A DNA stretch of 64,000 bases from Pseudomonadota bacterium (GTDB lineage Bacteria; Pseudomonadota; Gammaproteobacteria; Legionellales; Legionellaceae), in the NCBI GenBank assembly GCA_020051095.1, contig JAGVJN010000044.1, positions 40,600 through 104,599 of the forward strand. The letters run 5' to 3'. This document shows, in pieces, positions 9,893 through 19,154 of this stretch (the first letter of the stretch is position 1; every line of letters begins with the position of its first letter). The position numbers and the translations under genes were made by a program. The notes beneath the pieces were generated by a model, which ran no database searches, was not told the origin of the DNA, and saw only the letters and a list, made by a program, of their open reading frames with translations.

Positions 9893-12800
9893 ATGCTTGA
9901 CCGTTCTAAACTAGGCCCAATACAAGGAACTGCAAGTTCTATCAATGACGCTTATCGGGCGCCAGAATATCCCTATGTCTCTCATTTGATTGAATATGGT
10001 CAACTAACGACTGATCAAACCCAACAAATTCAAAATACTGCTATGTCGTTGATTAAGCAGGTGCAAAAACTGCGATTAAAAAGCAGTGGTATTGATTCAT
10101 TTTTAACAGAATATGCGCTTTCAAGTGACGAAGGCATTGCCTTAATGTGTTTAGCTGAAGCCTTGTTGCGTGTTCCCGATACGATCACCATTGATAGTCT
10201 GATAAAGGACAAGTTAGGGTCTGCCAATTGGCAATCCCACCGTGGCCAAAGCCATTCAACGTTTGTTAACGCGACAACTTGGGCGTTGATGCTAACTGGT
10301 AAGGTGTTGAGTCCAGAAAAAGCAGAATCAAAGTTGTCACAAGTATTAATAAAACTGATTAAAAAGAGTGGGGAAGGGGTTGTAAGAAAAGCGGTTGAGC
10401 GAGCAATGCGCATCATGAGTCGTCAATTTGTCATGGGGCGGACTATTGAAGAAGCGACGAAACGAGCTCAAACGAATGAGTCTAAAGGATACTCCTATTC
10501 CTATGATATGCTTGGTGAGGCGGCTTTAACAGAAAGGGATGCGCAACGCTATATGAAAGCCTATGAAGAGGCTATCATCAGCATTGGGAAAGTCGCAGAC
10601 CCGTCAAAATCACTAAGAGAAAACCCGGGTATTTCTGTTAAGCTCTCAGCAATTCATCCTCGTTATGAAGAAAATCAAAGGAAACGAGTTCTTGATGAAA
10701 TCCCTCCACGATTATTGAGACTAGCGCAACTAGCCAAACAATATCAAATCGGTTTAACAGTGGATGCAGAAGAATCAGATAGATTAATGTTGTCATTGGA
10801 TATTTTTACAAAAGTCTATGAAGATGAAAGTCTCGCCGGTTGGCATGGATTAGGATTAGCTGTCCAGTCCTACCAAAAAAGAGCCTTTTATGTTATTGAT
10901 TATATCGCTGAACTTGCTAAGAAGCATGGTCGGCGTGTTATGTTGCGTTTAATCAAAGGTGCTTATTGGGATACTGAAATAAAGCGCGCTCAAATGGATG
11001 GGCAATCCGGTTACCCCGTATTTACCAGAAAAATATTTACCGATGTCTCTTTTCATGCTTGTGCAAAAAAGCTACTAACCTATACAGATTATATATACCC
11101 CCAATTTGCAACCCATAACGCCTATACCGTTGCTACGGTGTTAACGTTAGTTGGTGATTACACTGATTATGAATTTCAATGCTTGCATGGAATGGGCGTT
11201 GAGTTATATGACCAAATTACCCCGAAAAATAAGCTAGGAATACCTTGTCGAATCTATGCGCCAGTTGGTTCGCATGAAGATTTACTGCCTTATTTAGTCA
11301 GGCGTTTATTAGAAAATGGTGCAAATTCCTCCTTTGTTAATCGAATTGTTGATCAAAAATCGCCAATTGAGAAGTTGGCACAAGACCCATTGGCTATATC
11401 AAAAAATCTGATTGAGCAAAATAAACCATTTATGGTGTTGCCAGAAGAGGTTTTTTTACCTGAACGAAAAAATTCCCAGGGATTCGATTTCACCGATCGT
11501 GAAAAAATAGCTAACTTACAACGCTATTATAATGACATGACATTATGTCAATGGGAATCGAAACCTCTGATTGCCGGCCCAACTAATAGTTCTGAGACTT
11601 TTTCTGTTTATGCCCCGTTTGACAATAGCACGGTCATTGGCAAAGTGACTGAATCAAGCACAGACGATATAGAGACTGCCCTTGAACGAGCTAAAAATGC
11701 ACATGCTTCCTGGTCAAATGAATCTGTTGAACATAGGGCCGCCGTTCTTGATAAAATAGCGGAATTATTCGAAAACCATCGATATGATTTGATGGCAATA
11801 AACACATTTGAAGCCGCAAAAACTTGGCGGGATAACATTGCAGAAATCCGAGAAGCGATTGATTTTTGCTATTATTATGCGCAACAAGCAAGAAAACTGT
11901 TTGGTAAACCCATGGTATTACCTGGCTATACAGGGGAGCTTGATGAGCTTTCTTTCCATGGCCGTGGTGTTTTTGTTTGCATAAGCCCATGGAATTTCCC
12001 CTTAGCTATTTTTACGGGTCAGGTAGTGGCAGCGTTGGTGACTGGTAATTGTGTCATCGCTAAGCCCTCTGAACAAACGTCCCTTATTGCTAGTCTGGCA
12101 ACAAAACTGATGCACCAGGCTGGTATTCCAACTGATGTCTTACAACTATTACCGGGTAAGGGTGAAACTGTTGGTGCACAATTAGTGAACGATACCCGCA
12201 TAAAGGGCGTTGTATTTACTGGATCAACCCAAACCGCATCGAAAATAAATCAAACACTGGCGAAACGTTCAGACGAAATCGTCCCACTTATTGCGGAGAC
12301 AGGTGGCCAAAATGCCATGATTGTTGATTCATCCGCCTTGCTAGAACAAGTGACAAAAGATGTCTTATTATCAGCATTTGGCAGTGCTGGTCAACGTTGT
12401 TCAGCATTGCGTGTCTTATATATTCAAGACGAGATATATGAAAAATTAATGACTATGATTCAAGGTGCTATGGCTGAGATCTCTATTGGTGATCCGAGGT
12501 TCTTGGATGTGGATGCTGGTCCTGTTATCGATAAAGAAGCATTGGATACTTTGTTAAGACATGTGGGTCAGATGAAAGAAAAGGGAAGGGTCGTATACCA
12601 AACGCCAGTATCGGAAGAATGCGAACATGGTTATTTTATGCCACCTACCCTTATCAAGCTTGATTCTATCAACGAACTTAGCCAAGAATTTTTTGGCCCA
12701 ATCCTTCATGTTATTCGATATCAAAAAAAGAATGTCGACTCTGTCATTCATGACATCAATCAGACCGGTTATGGATTAACGATGGGAATCCATACGCGCA

Positions 12801-13042
12801 TCAATCAATTTGCAGACTATGTGCGAAAGCGTGTTCATGTGGGTAACTGTTATGTCAATCGCAATATGATTGGGGCAGTCGTTGGATTGCAGCCATTTGG
12901 CGGTGAAGGCAAATCAGGCACAGGATTCAAAGCGGGAGGCCCGCTGTATTTATACCGATTCTGTCATGAGAGGACCTATACGGTAGATACAACCGCTGCG
13001 GGCGGAAATGCGAGCTTAATGGCTATACCCGAAGATTACTAA
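9893..13042 (+). CDS. putA: bifunctional proline dehydrogenase / delta-1-pyrroline-5-carboxylate dehydrogenase
   Basis: PutA oxidises proline to glutamate in two steps at the inner face of the membrane: FAD-dependent proline dehydrogenase, then an NAD-dependent aldehyde dehydrogenase. The first part (roughly residues 150-450) has the PRODH barrel with the LRLIKGAYWD motif. The second (roughly 540-1040) is an ALDH with FVCISPWNFPLAIF and catalytic Cys836 in GQRCSALR. There is no N-terminal ribbon-helix-helix region, so unlike the 1320-residue E. coli protein this one should not bind DNA. The ORF opens 27 codons earlier at a TTG, but GGAGGTG at 9883-9889 precedes the ATG at 9893, giving 1049 residues. 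Confidence 0.96.
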   Translation: MLDRSKLGPIQGTASSINDAYRAPEYPYVSHLIEYGQLTTDQTQQIQNTAMSLIKQVQKLRLKSSGIDSFLTEYALSSDEGIALMCLAEALLRVPDTITIDSLIKDKLGSANWQSHRGQSHSTFVNATTWALMLTGKVLSPEKAESKLSQVLIKLIKKSGEGVVRKAVERAMRIMSRQFVMGRTIEEATKRAQTNESKGYSYSYDMLGEAALTERDAQRYMKAYEEAIISIGKVADPSKSLRENPGISVKLSAIHPRYEENQRKRVLDEIPPRLLRLAQLAKQYQIGLTVDAEESDRLMLSLDIFTKVYEDESLAGWHGLGLAVQSYQKRAFYVIDYIAELAKKHGRRVMLRLIKGAYWDTEIKRAQMDGQSGYPVFTRKIFTDVSFHACAKKLLTYTDYIYPQFATHNAYTVATVLTLVGDYTDYEFQCLHGMGVELYDQITPKNKLGIPCRIYAPVGSHEDLLPYLVRRLLENGANSSFVNRIVDQKSPIEKLAQDPLAISKNLIEQNKPFMVLPEEVFLPERKNSQGFDFTDREKIANLQRYYNDMTLCQWESKPLIAGPTNSSETFSVYAPFDNSTVIGKVTESSTDDIETALERAKNAHASWSNESVEHRAAVLDKIAELFENHRYDLMAINTFEAAKTWRDNIAEIREAIDFCYYYAQQARKLFGKPMVLPGYTGELDELSFHGRGVFVCISPWNFPLAIFTGQVVAALVTGNCVIAKPSEQTSLIASLATKLMHQAGIPTDVLQLLPGKGETVGAQLVNDTRIKGVVFTGSTQTASKINQTLAKRSDEIVPLIAETGGQNAMIVDSSALLEQVTKDVLLSAFGSAGQRCSALRVLYIQDEIYEKLMTMIQGAMAEISIGDPRFLDVDAGPVIDKEALDTLLRHVGQMKEKGRVVYQTPVSEECEHGYFMPPTLIKLDSINELSQEFFGPILHVIRYQKKNVDSVIHDINQTGYGLTMGIHTRINQFADYVRKRVHVGNCYVNRNMIGAVVGLQPFGGEGKSGTGFKAGGPLYLYRFCHERTYTVDTTAAGGNASLMAIPEDY

Positions 13043-13204
13043 AGTATGAGATGAGATATAAACTAACAATAAAATGGCGTGGTATGGAATTTATGCTCTA
13101 TCGGTTCGCAAAATTATGCTATATGATTAAATAAGGACATACGATTGATACGGATGTCTAGATGTCTCATAGGTGTTTGACTCATATCGATAAGGGATCT
13201 CACT

Positions 13205-14491
13205 ATGGTTTCAACCCAAGAGCAAAAAATTGTCCAAGCATTATCTAAGAGAATTGTAAAGGCACAACAGAAAATTCGTATTTTGGATACGATTAAATGG
13301 GATGACACCGTCAAGACGCAGTTTTTTAAAGAAAAATGCAAAAACTTGCCTAAAGTTGATAAAGATTATTATTCTCAAAGACCATTGCCCTTTGATGTCT
13401 CAGAAAAACGTTTAGAATTTAATTTGATCATACGGGATGCACGGCATTCTTTAGGGGAATACTCAGCGGCAACGCAATTAATCAAGCGTCAATGCGAAGA
13501 ATATATTCAAGCACTTGCTTTGCTCGACTCTCGTGGAACACCCGATTTTAGCCGTATTTCAATGGCGTTATATGGTAGTCCAGATGATGTCTTTTACGTT
13601 GGTGGGCCTAAATTAAGTGGATTAGGTGCGTCGTTATTTGATGTGTTGACCTCATTAGATTGCCAACTTCAATCGACGGCAGATGAAAAAAGACATACTG
13701 CCAAAGAGGCTCAGAAATTATTACAAGCGCGATTAAGCCAGTATTTCACTCATCACCCAGAGCGTGTGACAGTTGAGGTGAATGATAGCATGGTCGCTGA
13801 TGCTGCCGCTGGTGCGGAGACAATTAAATTAAATAGTCATAGCCGATTTAGTGACCGCGATATACGTTATCTTGAGGTGCATGAAGGATGGGTGCATGTT
13901 GGTACAACGCTTAATGGTGCTGAACAGCCTTATTGTACGTTTCTATCCAAAGGGGCTCCTTCCTCCAGTGTTATACAAGAAGGCCTTGCTGTTTTAACAG
14001 AAGTCATTACTTTTTCATCCTATCCCGGTCGATTGCGTAAGATCACTAATCGCGTTATTGCGCTTGAAAAAGTGCTAGCAGGGGCTAATTTTCTTGATAT
14101 TTATCGCTATTTTGTTGAAGTGGGTTTGAATGAAGAAGATAGCTATAACCATACTGTCCGCGTTTTCCGAGGCTCCTTGCCCGAGCTAGGACCCTTTACC
14201 AAGGACTTATCCTATACAAAGGGATTTGTATTAATTTATAATTTCATCCGTCTTTGTATTAGCCAAAAGAAAATTGATACCATCCCGCTACTCTTTATGG
14301 GAAAAATAGGTCTTCAGGATTTGCCCTTGCTGCAAGAGCTAAAAACTGAACAGCTTCTCGCGCCACCCATGTATTTACCGCCCCAGTTTGAGGATTTAGC
14401 CGCGTTAAGTGCTTGGATGTCATTATCCTTATATTTAAATAAGTTTGATATGCAGGAAATGAAGCGAGTCTTTTATGGGCTATTAATATAG
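13205..14491 (+). CDS. DUF1704 / QEGLA-motif zinc metallopeptidase (MATCAP-like)
   Basis: This 428-residue protein belongs to the DUF1704 family, also named flavohemoglobin-expression-modulating QEGLA-motif proteins. The QEGLA signature is at residues 258-262. An HExxxH zinc-binding motif (HEGWVH) is at 226-231, the arrangement described in the eukaryotic tubulin tyrosine carboxypeptidase MATCAP. The protein is therefore probably a metallo-carboxypeptidase, but its bacterial substrate is unknown. The ATG follows AAGGGAT. It lies 160 bp after putA on the same strand and may be expressed separately. No signal peptide is seen. Confidence 0.85.
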   Translation: MVSTQEQKIVQALSKRIVKAQQKIRILDTIKWDDTVKTQFFKEKCKNLPKVDKDYYSQRPLPFDVSEKRLEFNLIIRDARHSLGEYSAATQLIKRQCEEYIQALALLDSRGTPDFSRISMALYGSPDDVFYVGGPKLSGLGASLFDVLTSLDCQLQSTADEKRHTAKEAQKLLQARLSQYFTHHPERVTVEVNDSMVADAAAGAETIKLNSHSRFSDRDIRYLEVHEGWVHVGTTLNGAEQPYCTFLSKGAPSSSVIQEGLAVLTEVITFSSYPGRLRKITNRVIALEKVLAGANFLDIYRYFVEVGLNEEDSYNHTVRVFRGSLPELGPFTKDLSYTKGFVLIYNFIRLCISQKKIDTIPLLFMGKIGLQDLPLLQELKTEQLLAPPMYLPPQFEDLAALSAWMSLSLYLNKFDMQEMKRVFYGLLI

Positions 14492-14559
14492 TACCTAATC
14501 TTGCAAGCTTATCACTTAAACAGGCGTTTTAAGTGTGATTGCATTTATCTCGTCAACCA

Positions 14560-15279
14560 TTAGGCGTTACCCATATTGCCTACCACACCCGTATCTGCAT
14601 GCCAGCCTAATTTTTTTAAGGGCAGTTGGTTGATTAATAACTGAATAGATTGATTGGAACAAGCTAAAATAACATTGCGGGGATGCTGAATGCGGATGGT
14701 GAGCACATTGTTATTGAACACCAATCGCAATTGGTTAAGCAATTGCGGGTATTGTGCCATGTTAGCGCAGTTGATGATGACAACGCCTTGTGGGGTCATT
14801 AACCTTTGGCAATTCTGAAAAAAAGTAGATGTTGCACAATGATTGGGGTATTCATTATCTTGGTACAGATCTATCAATATTGCGTCGTATGTTTTATCAC
14901 ATTGAGAAACATAAGTGTTGGCATCATTTTCAATGATGGTTGATGAATGTAGGGTATCCACATAAAAAAACTGTTTCGCAATGTTAATGATTTCAGGATT
15001 TATCTCAATCACATCAATGTGAATGTCATCAAATTTATTTTCTAATGCATGAAGCAATGCTCCTCCACCCAAACCCAGCATTAAATATTGGCCTGAATCC
15101 TTCTGGCATAATTGAAGCATGGGCATCATATATTCTAATGCCGGTTTATGAATTGCTCTGCGATTTAAACGGCTATGAATTGTGCCATCGGGTTGGGCAA
15201 GCCAACGATAACGCCAGTTTTGTTTAACAAGATAGTGCCGACTGCGGTAAATAATGCGATTTATGAAACTAGGAATCAT
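14560..15279 (-). CDS. spermidine synthase-like class I methyltransferase-fold protein
   Basis: The 239-residue protein has the Rossmann-type nucleotide-binding loop GLGGGA (residues 69-74) and the acidic end of strand two in VIEINPE (about 90-96), as in spermidine synthases and related aminopropyl- or methyltransferases. It is shorter than SpeE (about 290 residues), and I do not see the full polyamine-binding set, so its reaction is unknown. It is the last gene of the leftward ast operon. Its ATG overlaps the astB stop by four bases, so it should be made together with the arginine-degrading enzymes. A role linked to arginine-derived metabolites is possible but only inferred. Confidence 0.7.
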   Translation of the reverse strand: MIPSFINRIIYRSRHYLVKQNWRYRWLAQPDGTIHSRLNRRAIHKPALEYMMPMLQLCQKDSGQYLMLGLGGGALLHALENKFDDIHIDVIEINPEIINIAKQFFYVDTLHSSTIIENDANTYVSQCDKTYDAILIDLYQDNEYPNHCATSTFFQNCQRLMTPQGVVIINCANMAQYPQLLNQLRLVFNNNVLTIRIQHPRNVILACSNQSIQLLINQLPLKKLGWHADTGVVGNMGNA

Positions 15280-16610
15280 TGTTGGAAAGGGTATAAATGT
15301 GGAATATTCATGATAGCGGATAATTCGCTTAAAGCTGTATTCACTTCATTGATTAATTGGGGGTCACATAGATCGCTTAAGTGAAGCTTGTCTCGATAGT
15401 GTTTTTTAACCCATGATTCCAATTCCATTAATTTGTGCTCATTAATCAGGAACCCAGGATTTATGGCTTTAAGACCAGCTTCGGATAAGGGTACCCTTAA
15501 TCTTAGACAAGCAGGGCCACCTCCATTACGCATGCTTTGTTTTAGATCAAGAAAGACAACTTGAGTCAGTGGGCAATCGCTATCGCCTATCCAGCTTTGA
15601 ACTAACTCACGAACATGATCATTTTGCTCGCATTCGCTTGGCGCAACCAATAACATGCCCTGATGGTTTGGTAATGAGATGATTTGCGAATTAAATAGAT
15701 AGGTACTCACTGCGTCAGCAATAGGGAGTTCGCTATTTTTTACCTCAAAAATGTTTAAATCAAAGTGAATTTTAGATTTCAATTCAGCCAAAATCTGCTT
15801 TTGATTAACATAGGCCAATTCGTGAATCAATAGGATATTTTCATTGCCAACAGAAATCACATCATTATGAAAAACACCTTGATCAATCACATCGGGGTTT
15901 TGGCAAGCAAACACCGAATTATCCTCCCTTAAGCCATGGGTATAGGCGATTTGACGCGATGCTTCTAGGGTTTGTCTTGCCCAATAACGTTTTGGTCTTG
16001 AATAGAGATTGTTTTGTAGTCCTTGTTGCCCAAATACAAAAAGATTGACACCCGGTTGATTATGAAAACCCAGACGCGTATGGTTTGCTGCACCTTCATC
16101 TCCCATGACAGCTGTTGCAGGGAGGACCGGGTGATGGGCAAAATGGTCCAAGTTTGAGAAAGCCATTTGTAATAATTGTGCGCTGAACGTTGCTTCAATA
16201 TGACGGTGTATATTGGCATTAAGATTTGCTGCGGTAAAGTGTGTACGTTTATCTTGGCTATCTTGATAACTGGTTACCGTTGCTGCATTAGCAGTCCACA
16301 TATTGGATGCCGAAAAGGCGGCACTTAACAATTGAGGAGCGAATCGATACGCTTGATGAATCATCGATTCAGTGGAGCCTTCAAAACCAAGTTGTTTTAG
16401 AAGCGGTAGGTAAGGGCGGGCGTGAGGCGGTAAGAATGCTTGCGGGATGCCCCTTTCATGCAGAAGGCGCATTTTTGCAATGCCTTGTAGTGCTGCGGCT
16501 TTGGGATTAGCTTCTGATAGTGCATTATCCATGGATGCAATATTACCACTGGATAACCCTGCATAGTGATGCGTTGGTCCCACAAGGCCATCCATGTTTA
16601 ATTCTATCAT
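15276..16610 (-). CDS. astB: N-succinylarginine dihydrolase
   Basis: AstB hydrolyses N2-succinylarginine to succinylornithine, CO2 and ammonia, the second step of the arginine succinyltransferase pathway. The 444-residue length matches the family. The conserved opening NMDGLVGPTHHYAGLSSGN, the HNDVISVGN segment and QSMRNGGGPACLRLRVPL near the end with its catalytic cysteine are all present. It overlaps astD by four bases upstream and the spermidine-synthase-like gene by four bases downstream. Confidence 0.97.
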   Translation of the reverse strand: MIELNMDGLVGPTHHYAGLSSGNIASMDNALSEANPKAAALQGIAKMRLLHERGIPQAFLPPHARPYLPLLKQLGFEGSTESMIHQAYRFAPQLLSAAFSASNMWTANAATVTSYQDSQDKRTHFTAANLNANIHRHIEATFSAQLLQMAFSNLDHFAHHPVLPATAVMGDEGAANHTRLGFHNQPGVNLFVFGQQGLQNNLYSRPKRYWARQTLEASRQIAYTHGLREDNSVFACQNPDVIDQGVFHNDVISVGNENILLIHELAYVNQKQILAELKSKIHFDLNIFEVKNSELPIADAVSTYLFNSQIISLPNHQGMLLVAPSECEQNDHVRELVQSWIGDSDCPLTQVVFLDLKQSMRNGGGPACLRLRVPLSEAGLKAINPGFLINEHKLMELESWVKKHYRDKLHLSDLCDPQLINEVNTALSELSAIMNIPHLYPFQQ

Positions 16611-18103
16611 TGTGATATCCTTATTCCTGGCATAAGATCGTTAGGCAATGTCAGGTGGCTAGCCTGCGTAGACGCAATAGGATAAGCACAATAGTCGACC
16701 GCAAAATAGCCACTTGGACGATGATTTCCACTGCAGCCAATGCCACCAAAGGGAAGATTTCCAGCGGCCCCTGTTGTTGGTTTATTCCAATTGATGATAC
16801 CGGCTTTGATATTGTCAAAAAAGTAGTCAAATTGTGCCTTGGAATCGCTTAATAGACCAGCGGATAAACCATATTTTGTGTTATTAGCCGCATTGATTGC
16901 TTCATCAAAGGTATCGTATCGGTATATTTGCGCAAGGGGTGCGAATATTTCCTCATCATAATGGCGTTGCGCTTTTGACATATCAATAATGCCTGGCGAT
17001 AGCAAGCCACTGTTTTCTTTCAGTAACGACATGGTTAGAAGGGATTTTCCGCCAATTGATTGAAGATGCTCCTGTCCTTTTAAGCTCACCTGGGCATGGT
17101 GTTTAGAAATGACAGGCCCCATAAAAGGTTGCTTTTCGGACATGCCATCACCAACGGTAATTGCTTCAGTTGCTTGAATCAATGCTTTAATAAATTTATC
17201 CCCGAAGTCACCATTCGGTATATACACGCGTCTGGCACACGTACATCGTTGCCCAGAAGTAATAAAACACGATAATAATGTTTGATAGACGGCAGCGTTC
17301 ATATCCGCTACGTCACCAATAATAAGAGGGTTATTACCTCCCATTTCTAAGGCTAAAATTATGCTTGGGTTATCGGCAAACGTTTGATGAATTTTTTTTC
17401 CAGTTGAGTAACTACCTGTAAAATAAACACCCGATAATGGCTGTGATAATAATAGTTGGCCTGTTTGACCATCACCTTGAATACAATTCATCACACCAGA
17501 CGGGATGCCTGCTTCAAGCCAGCAATTCATGATTAATTGAGACACCGCAGGAGTGAGCTCAGAGGGCTTTAAGATAACGGTATTGCCAGCTAATAAGGCA
17601 GGAATGATATGGCCGTTGCTCAAATGGGCTGGAAAGTTATACGCCCCTAAAACAGCAACTACGCCATAAGGTTTATAACGTAAGCAGGATAAACTATCAT
17701 CGCCCAGGTGATTTGTCCTTTGAGCGCAACGTTCCTCATAGGCTTGTATGGATAATTTGATTTTTCCTATCACAGAAGTTACTTCTGTTTTGGCCTCCCA
17801 TAAGGGTTTACCATTTTCCAAAGAGATCAACTCAGCTAACGACTGAGAATATTTTTCCACAACATCCGCAAATTTTTCAACAATTGCTTGTCTTACGCTT
17901 AGTGATTCCCTAGACCATAGCGGAAGGGCAGTTTTAGCTGCTTTGAAAGCATTTTCCACTTCATCTGGGGTTGCATTGCTGCCAACCCAAAGCACTTTGC
18001 CTGTGGATGGATTATACGATTGAAAGCTGGTGCCTTGCCCTTTCACCCATTCATTATCAATGAGATGACAAGATTGATGTAAGTCAATGTTATTTAGAGC
18101 CAT
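16607..18103 (-). CDS. astD: N-succinylglutamate 5-semialdehyde dehydrogenase
   Basis: AstD oxidises succinylglutamic semialdehyde to N-succinylglutamate with NAD, the fourth step of the AST pathway. The 498-residue ALDH contains LGAYNFPAHLSNGHI, the glutamate in LEMGGNN and the nucleophilic cysteine in GQRCTCARRV. These variants are typical of AstD and not of generic aldehyde dehydrogenases. The start codon lies inside the 3' end of astA (14-base overlap) and the stop overlaps astB by four bases, so translation of the cluster is probably coupled. Confidence 0.96.
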   Translation of the reverse strand: MALNNIDLHQSCHLIDNEWVKGQGTSFQSYNPSTGKVLWVGSNATPDEVENAFKAAKTALPLWSRESLSVRQAIVEKFADVVEKYSQSLAELISLENGKPLWEAKTEVTSVIGKIKLSIQAYEERCAQRTNHLGDDSLSCLRYKPYGVVAVLGAYNFPAHLSNGHIIPALLAGNTVILKPSELTPAVSQLIMNCWLEAGIPSGVMNCIQGDGQTGQLLLSQPLSGVYFTGSYSTGKKIHQTFADNPSIILALEMGGNNPLIIGDVADMNAAVYQTLLSCFITSGQRCTCARRVYIPNGDFGDKFIKALIQATEAITVGDGMSEKQPFMGPVISKHHAQVSLKGQEHLQSIGGKSLLTMSLLKENSGLLSPGIIDMSKAQRHYDEEIFAPLAQIYRYDTFDEAINAANNTKYGLSAGLLSDSKAQFDYFFDNIKAGIINWNKPTTGAAGNLPFGGIGCSGNHRPSGYFAVDYCAYPIASTQASHLTLPNDLMPGIRISQ

Positions 18104-19154
18104 AAGTTCCTTCCTTTGTAACAGTTGGTGATTGGCGGTGCAAAGGTGCTAGACGAATCGAATCACCAATTTGTAGTTGTAGAATTTCAGCTGTTTCTTT
18201 ACTGATAATACAAGCGTTTTCGCGTTGATCAAACATGACCGATGTTAAAACAGCACGAAAATCGATATTCGTATTTGATAATAAATACGGTGGCGATACC
18301 ACATCATCTTTTATACTCTTAATTGTTAATTCGCGGGAAGAGCTTAAAGTTTTTATATCGGTTCGCATCGCTTCTATTGCAGGTCCACCATCAAATATAT
18401 CAATATAGTTATTAAATCGGAAACCTTCCTTAAATAATATTTTCATTGCTGGGGCCGTAGAAGGGTGTGGTTGCCCTATAACTGCCTGTGCTTCGGGATG
18501 TAATAATTGGACATATAATGGAGAGCGGGGCATCAGATCAGTAATATATTGTTTGTTGGATGTTAATGTCAGCTTGTCCGCTTCTTTAAAGGGGATTTTA
18601 AAAAATCCGCCAATGACATGATCCCAAAAAGGGGAGTTTCCATCGGGCGACGATACACCTCTCATTTCAGCAATGACTCTATCGGCAAAACGGTTCGGGA
18701 ATTGTGCCATAAATAAGAACCGTGCGCGCGATAATAAAAGACCGTTAGCATTTTTCCGGTAGTCTGGATGCAAAAACAACGTGCATATTTCGCTGCTATC
18801 TTGTAAATCATTCACAAGACTTAATACTTTATAGTCAGTACGGATGTTTAAAGCATGGCTAATACGCGTTCGTTGAGAGATATGATAGGAGTAAAAGGGC
18901 AAATCAAAGCCAATAGCTGATTCGATGGCAGAAGTTCCAACCACTTCACCCGTGTCCGTGTCTTCTAGAACAAAAAGATAGTATTCACTGACAGGCTTTT
19001 CCACCGTTTTATCAAAAGACTCAACAGCCCATTTGACTCGTTTACCAAGCAATACAGGATCATGGGGTAATGTGGTCATGCCATATCCGCTGGCAATCGC
19101 AATCTTCTCCATGGCTGCCGAGTCCGATAATTTGATACGTCGATATAACATCAT
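18090..19154 (-). CDS. astA: arginine N-succinyltransferase
   Basis: AstA transfers succinyl from succinyl-CoA to the alpha-amino group of arginine, the committed step of the AST pathway. The 354-residue protein shows family features: the GNAT-like fold, SEICTLFLHPDYRKNANG, FADRVIAEMRGVSSPDGNSP and the VIGQPHPSTAPA segment. It overlaps the upstream M20 hydrolase gene by four bases and astD by fourteen. Only one copy is present, whereas some Pseudomonas carry paired aruF/aruG subunits. Confidence 0.97.
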   Translation of the reverse strand: MMLYRRIKLSDSAAMEKIAIASGYGMTTLPHDPVLLGKRVKWAVESFDKTVEKPVSEYYLFVLEDTDTGEVVGTSAIESAIGFDLPFYSYHISQRTRISHALNIRTDYKVLSLVNDLQDSSEICTLFLHPDYRKNANGLLLSRARFLFMAQFPNRFADRVIAEMRGVSSPDGNSPFWDHVIGGFFKIPFKEADKLTLTSNKQYITDLMPRSPLYVQLLHPEAQAVIGQPHPSTAPAMKILFKEGFRFNNYIDIFDGGPAIEAMRTDIKTLSSSRELTIKSIKDDVVSPPYLLSNTNIDFRAVLTSVMFDQRENACIISKETAEILQLQIGDSIRLAPLHRQSPTVTKEGTYGSK

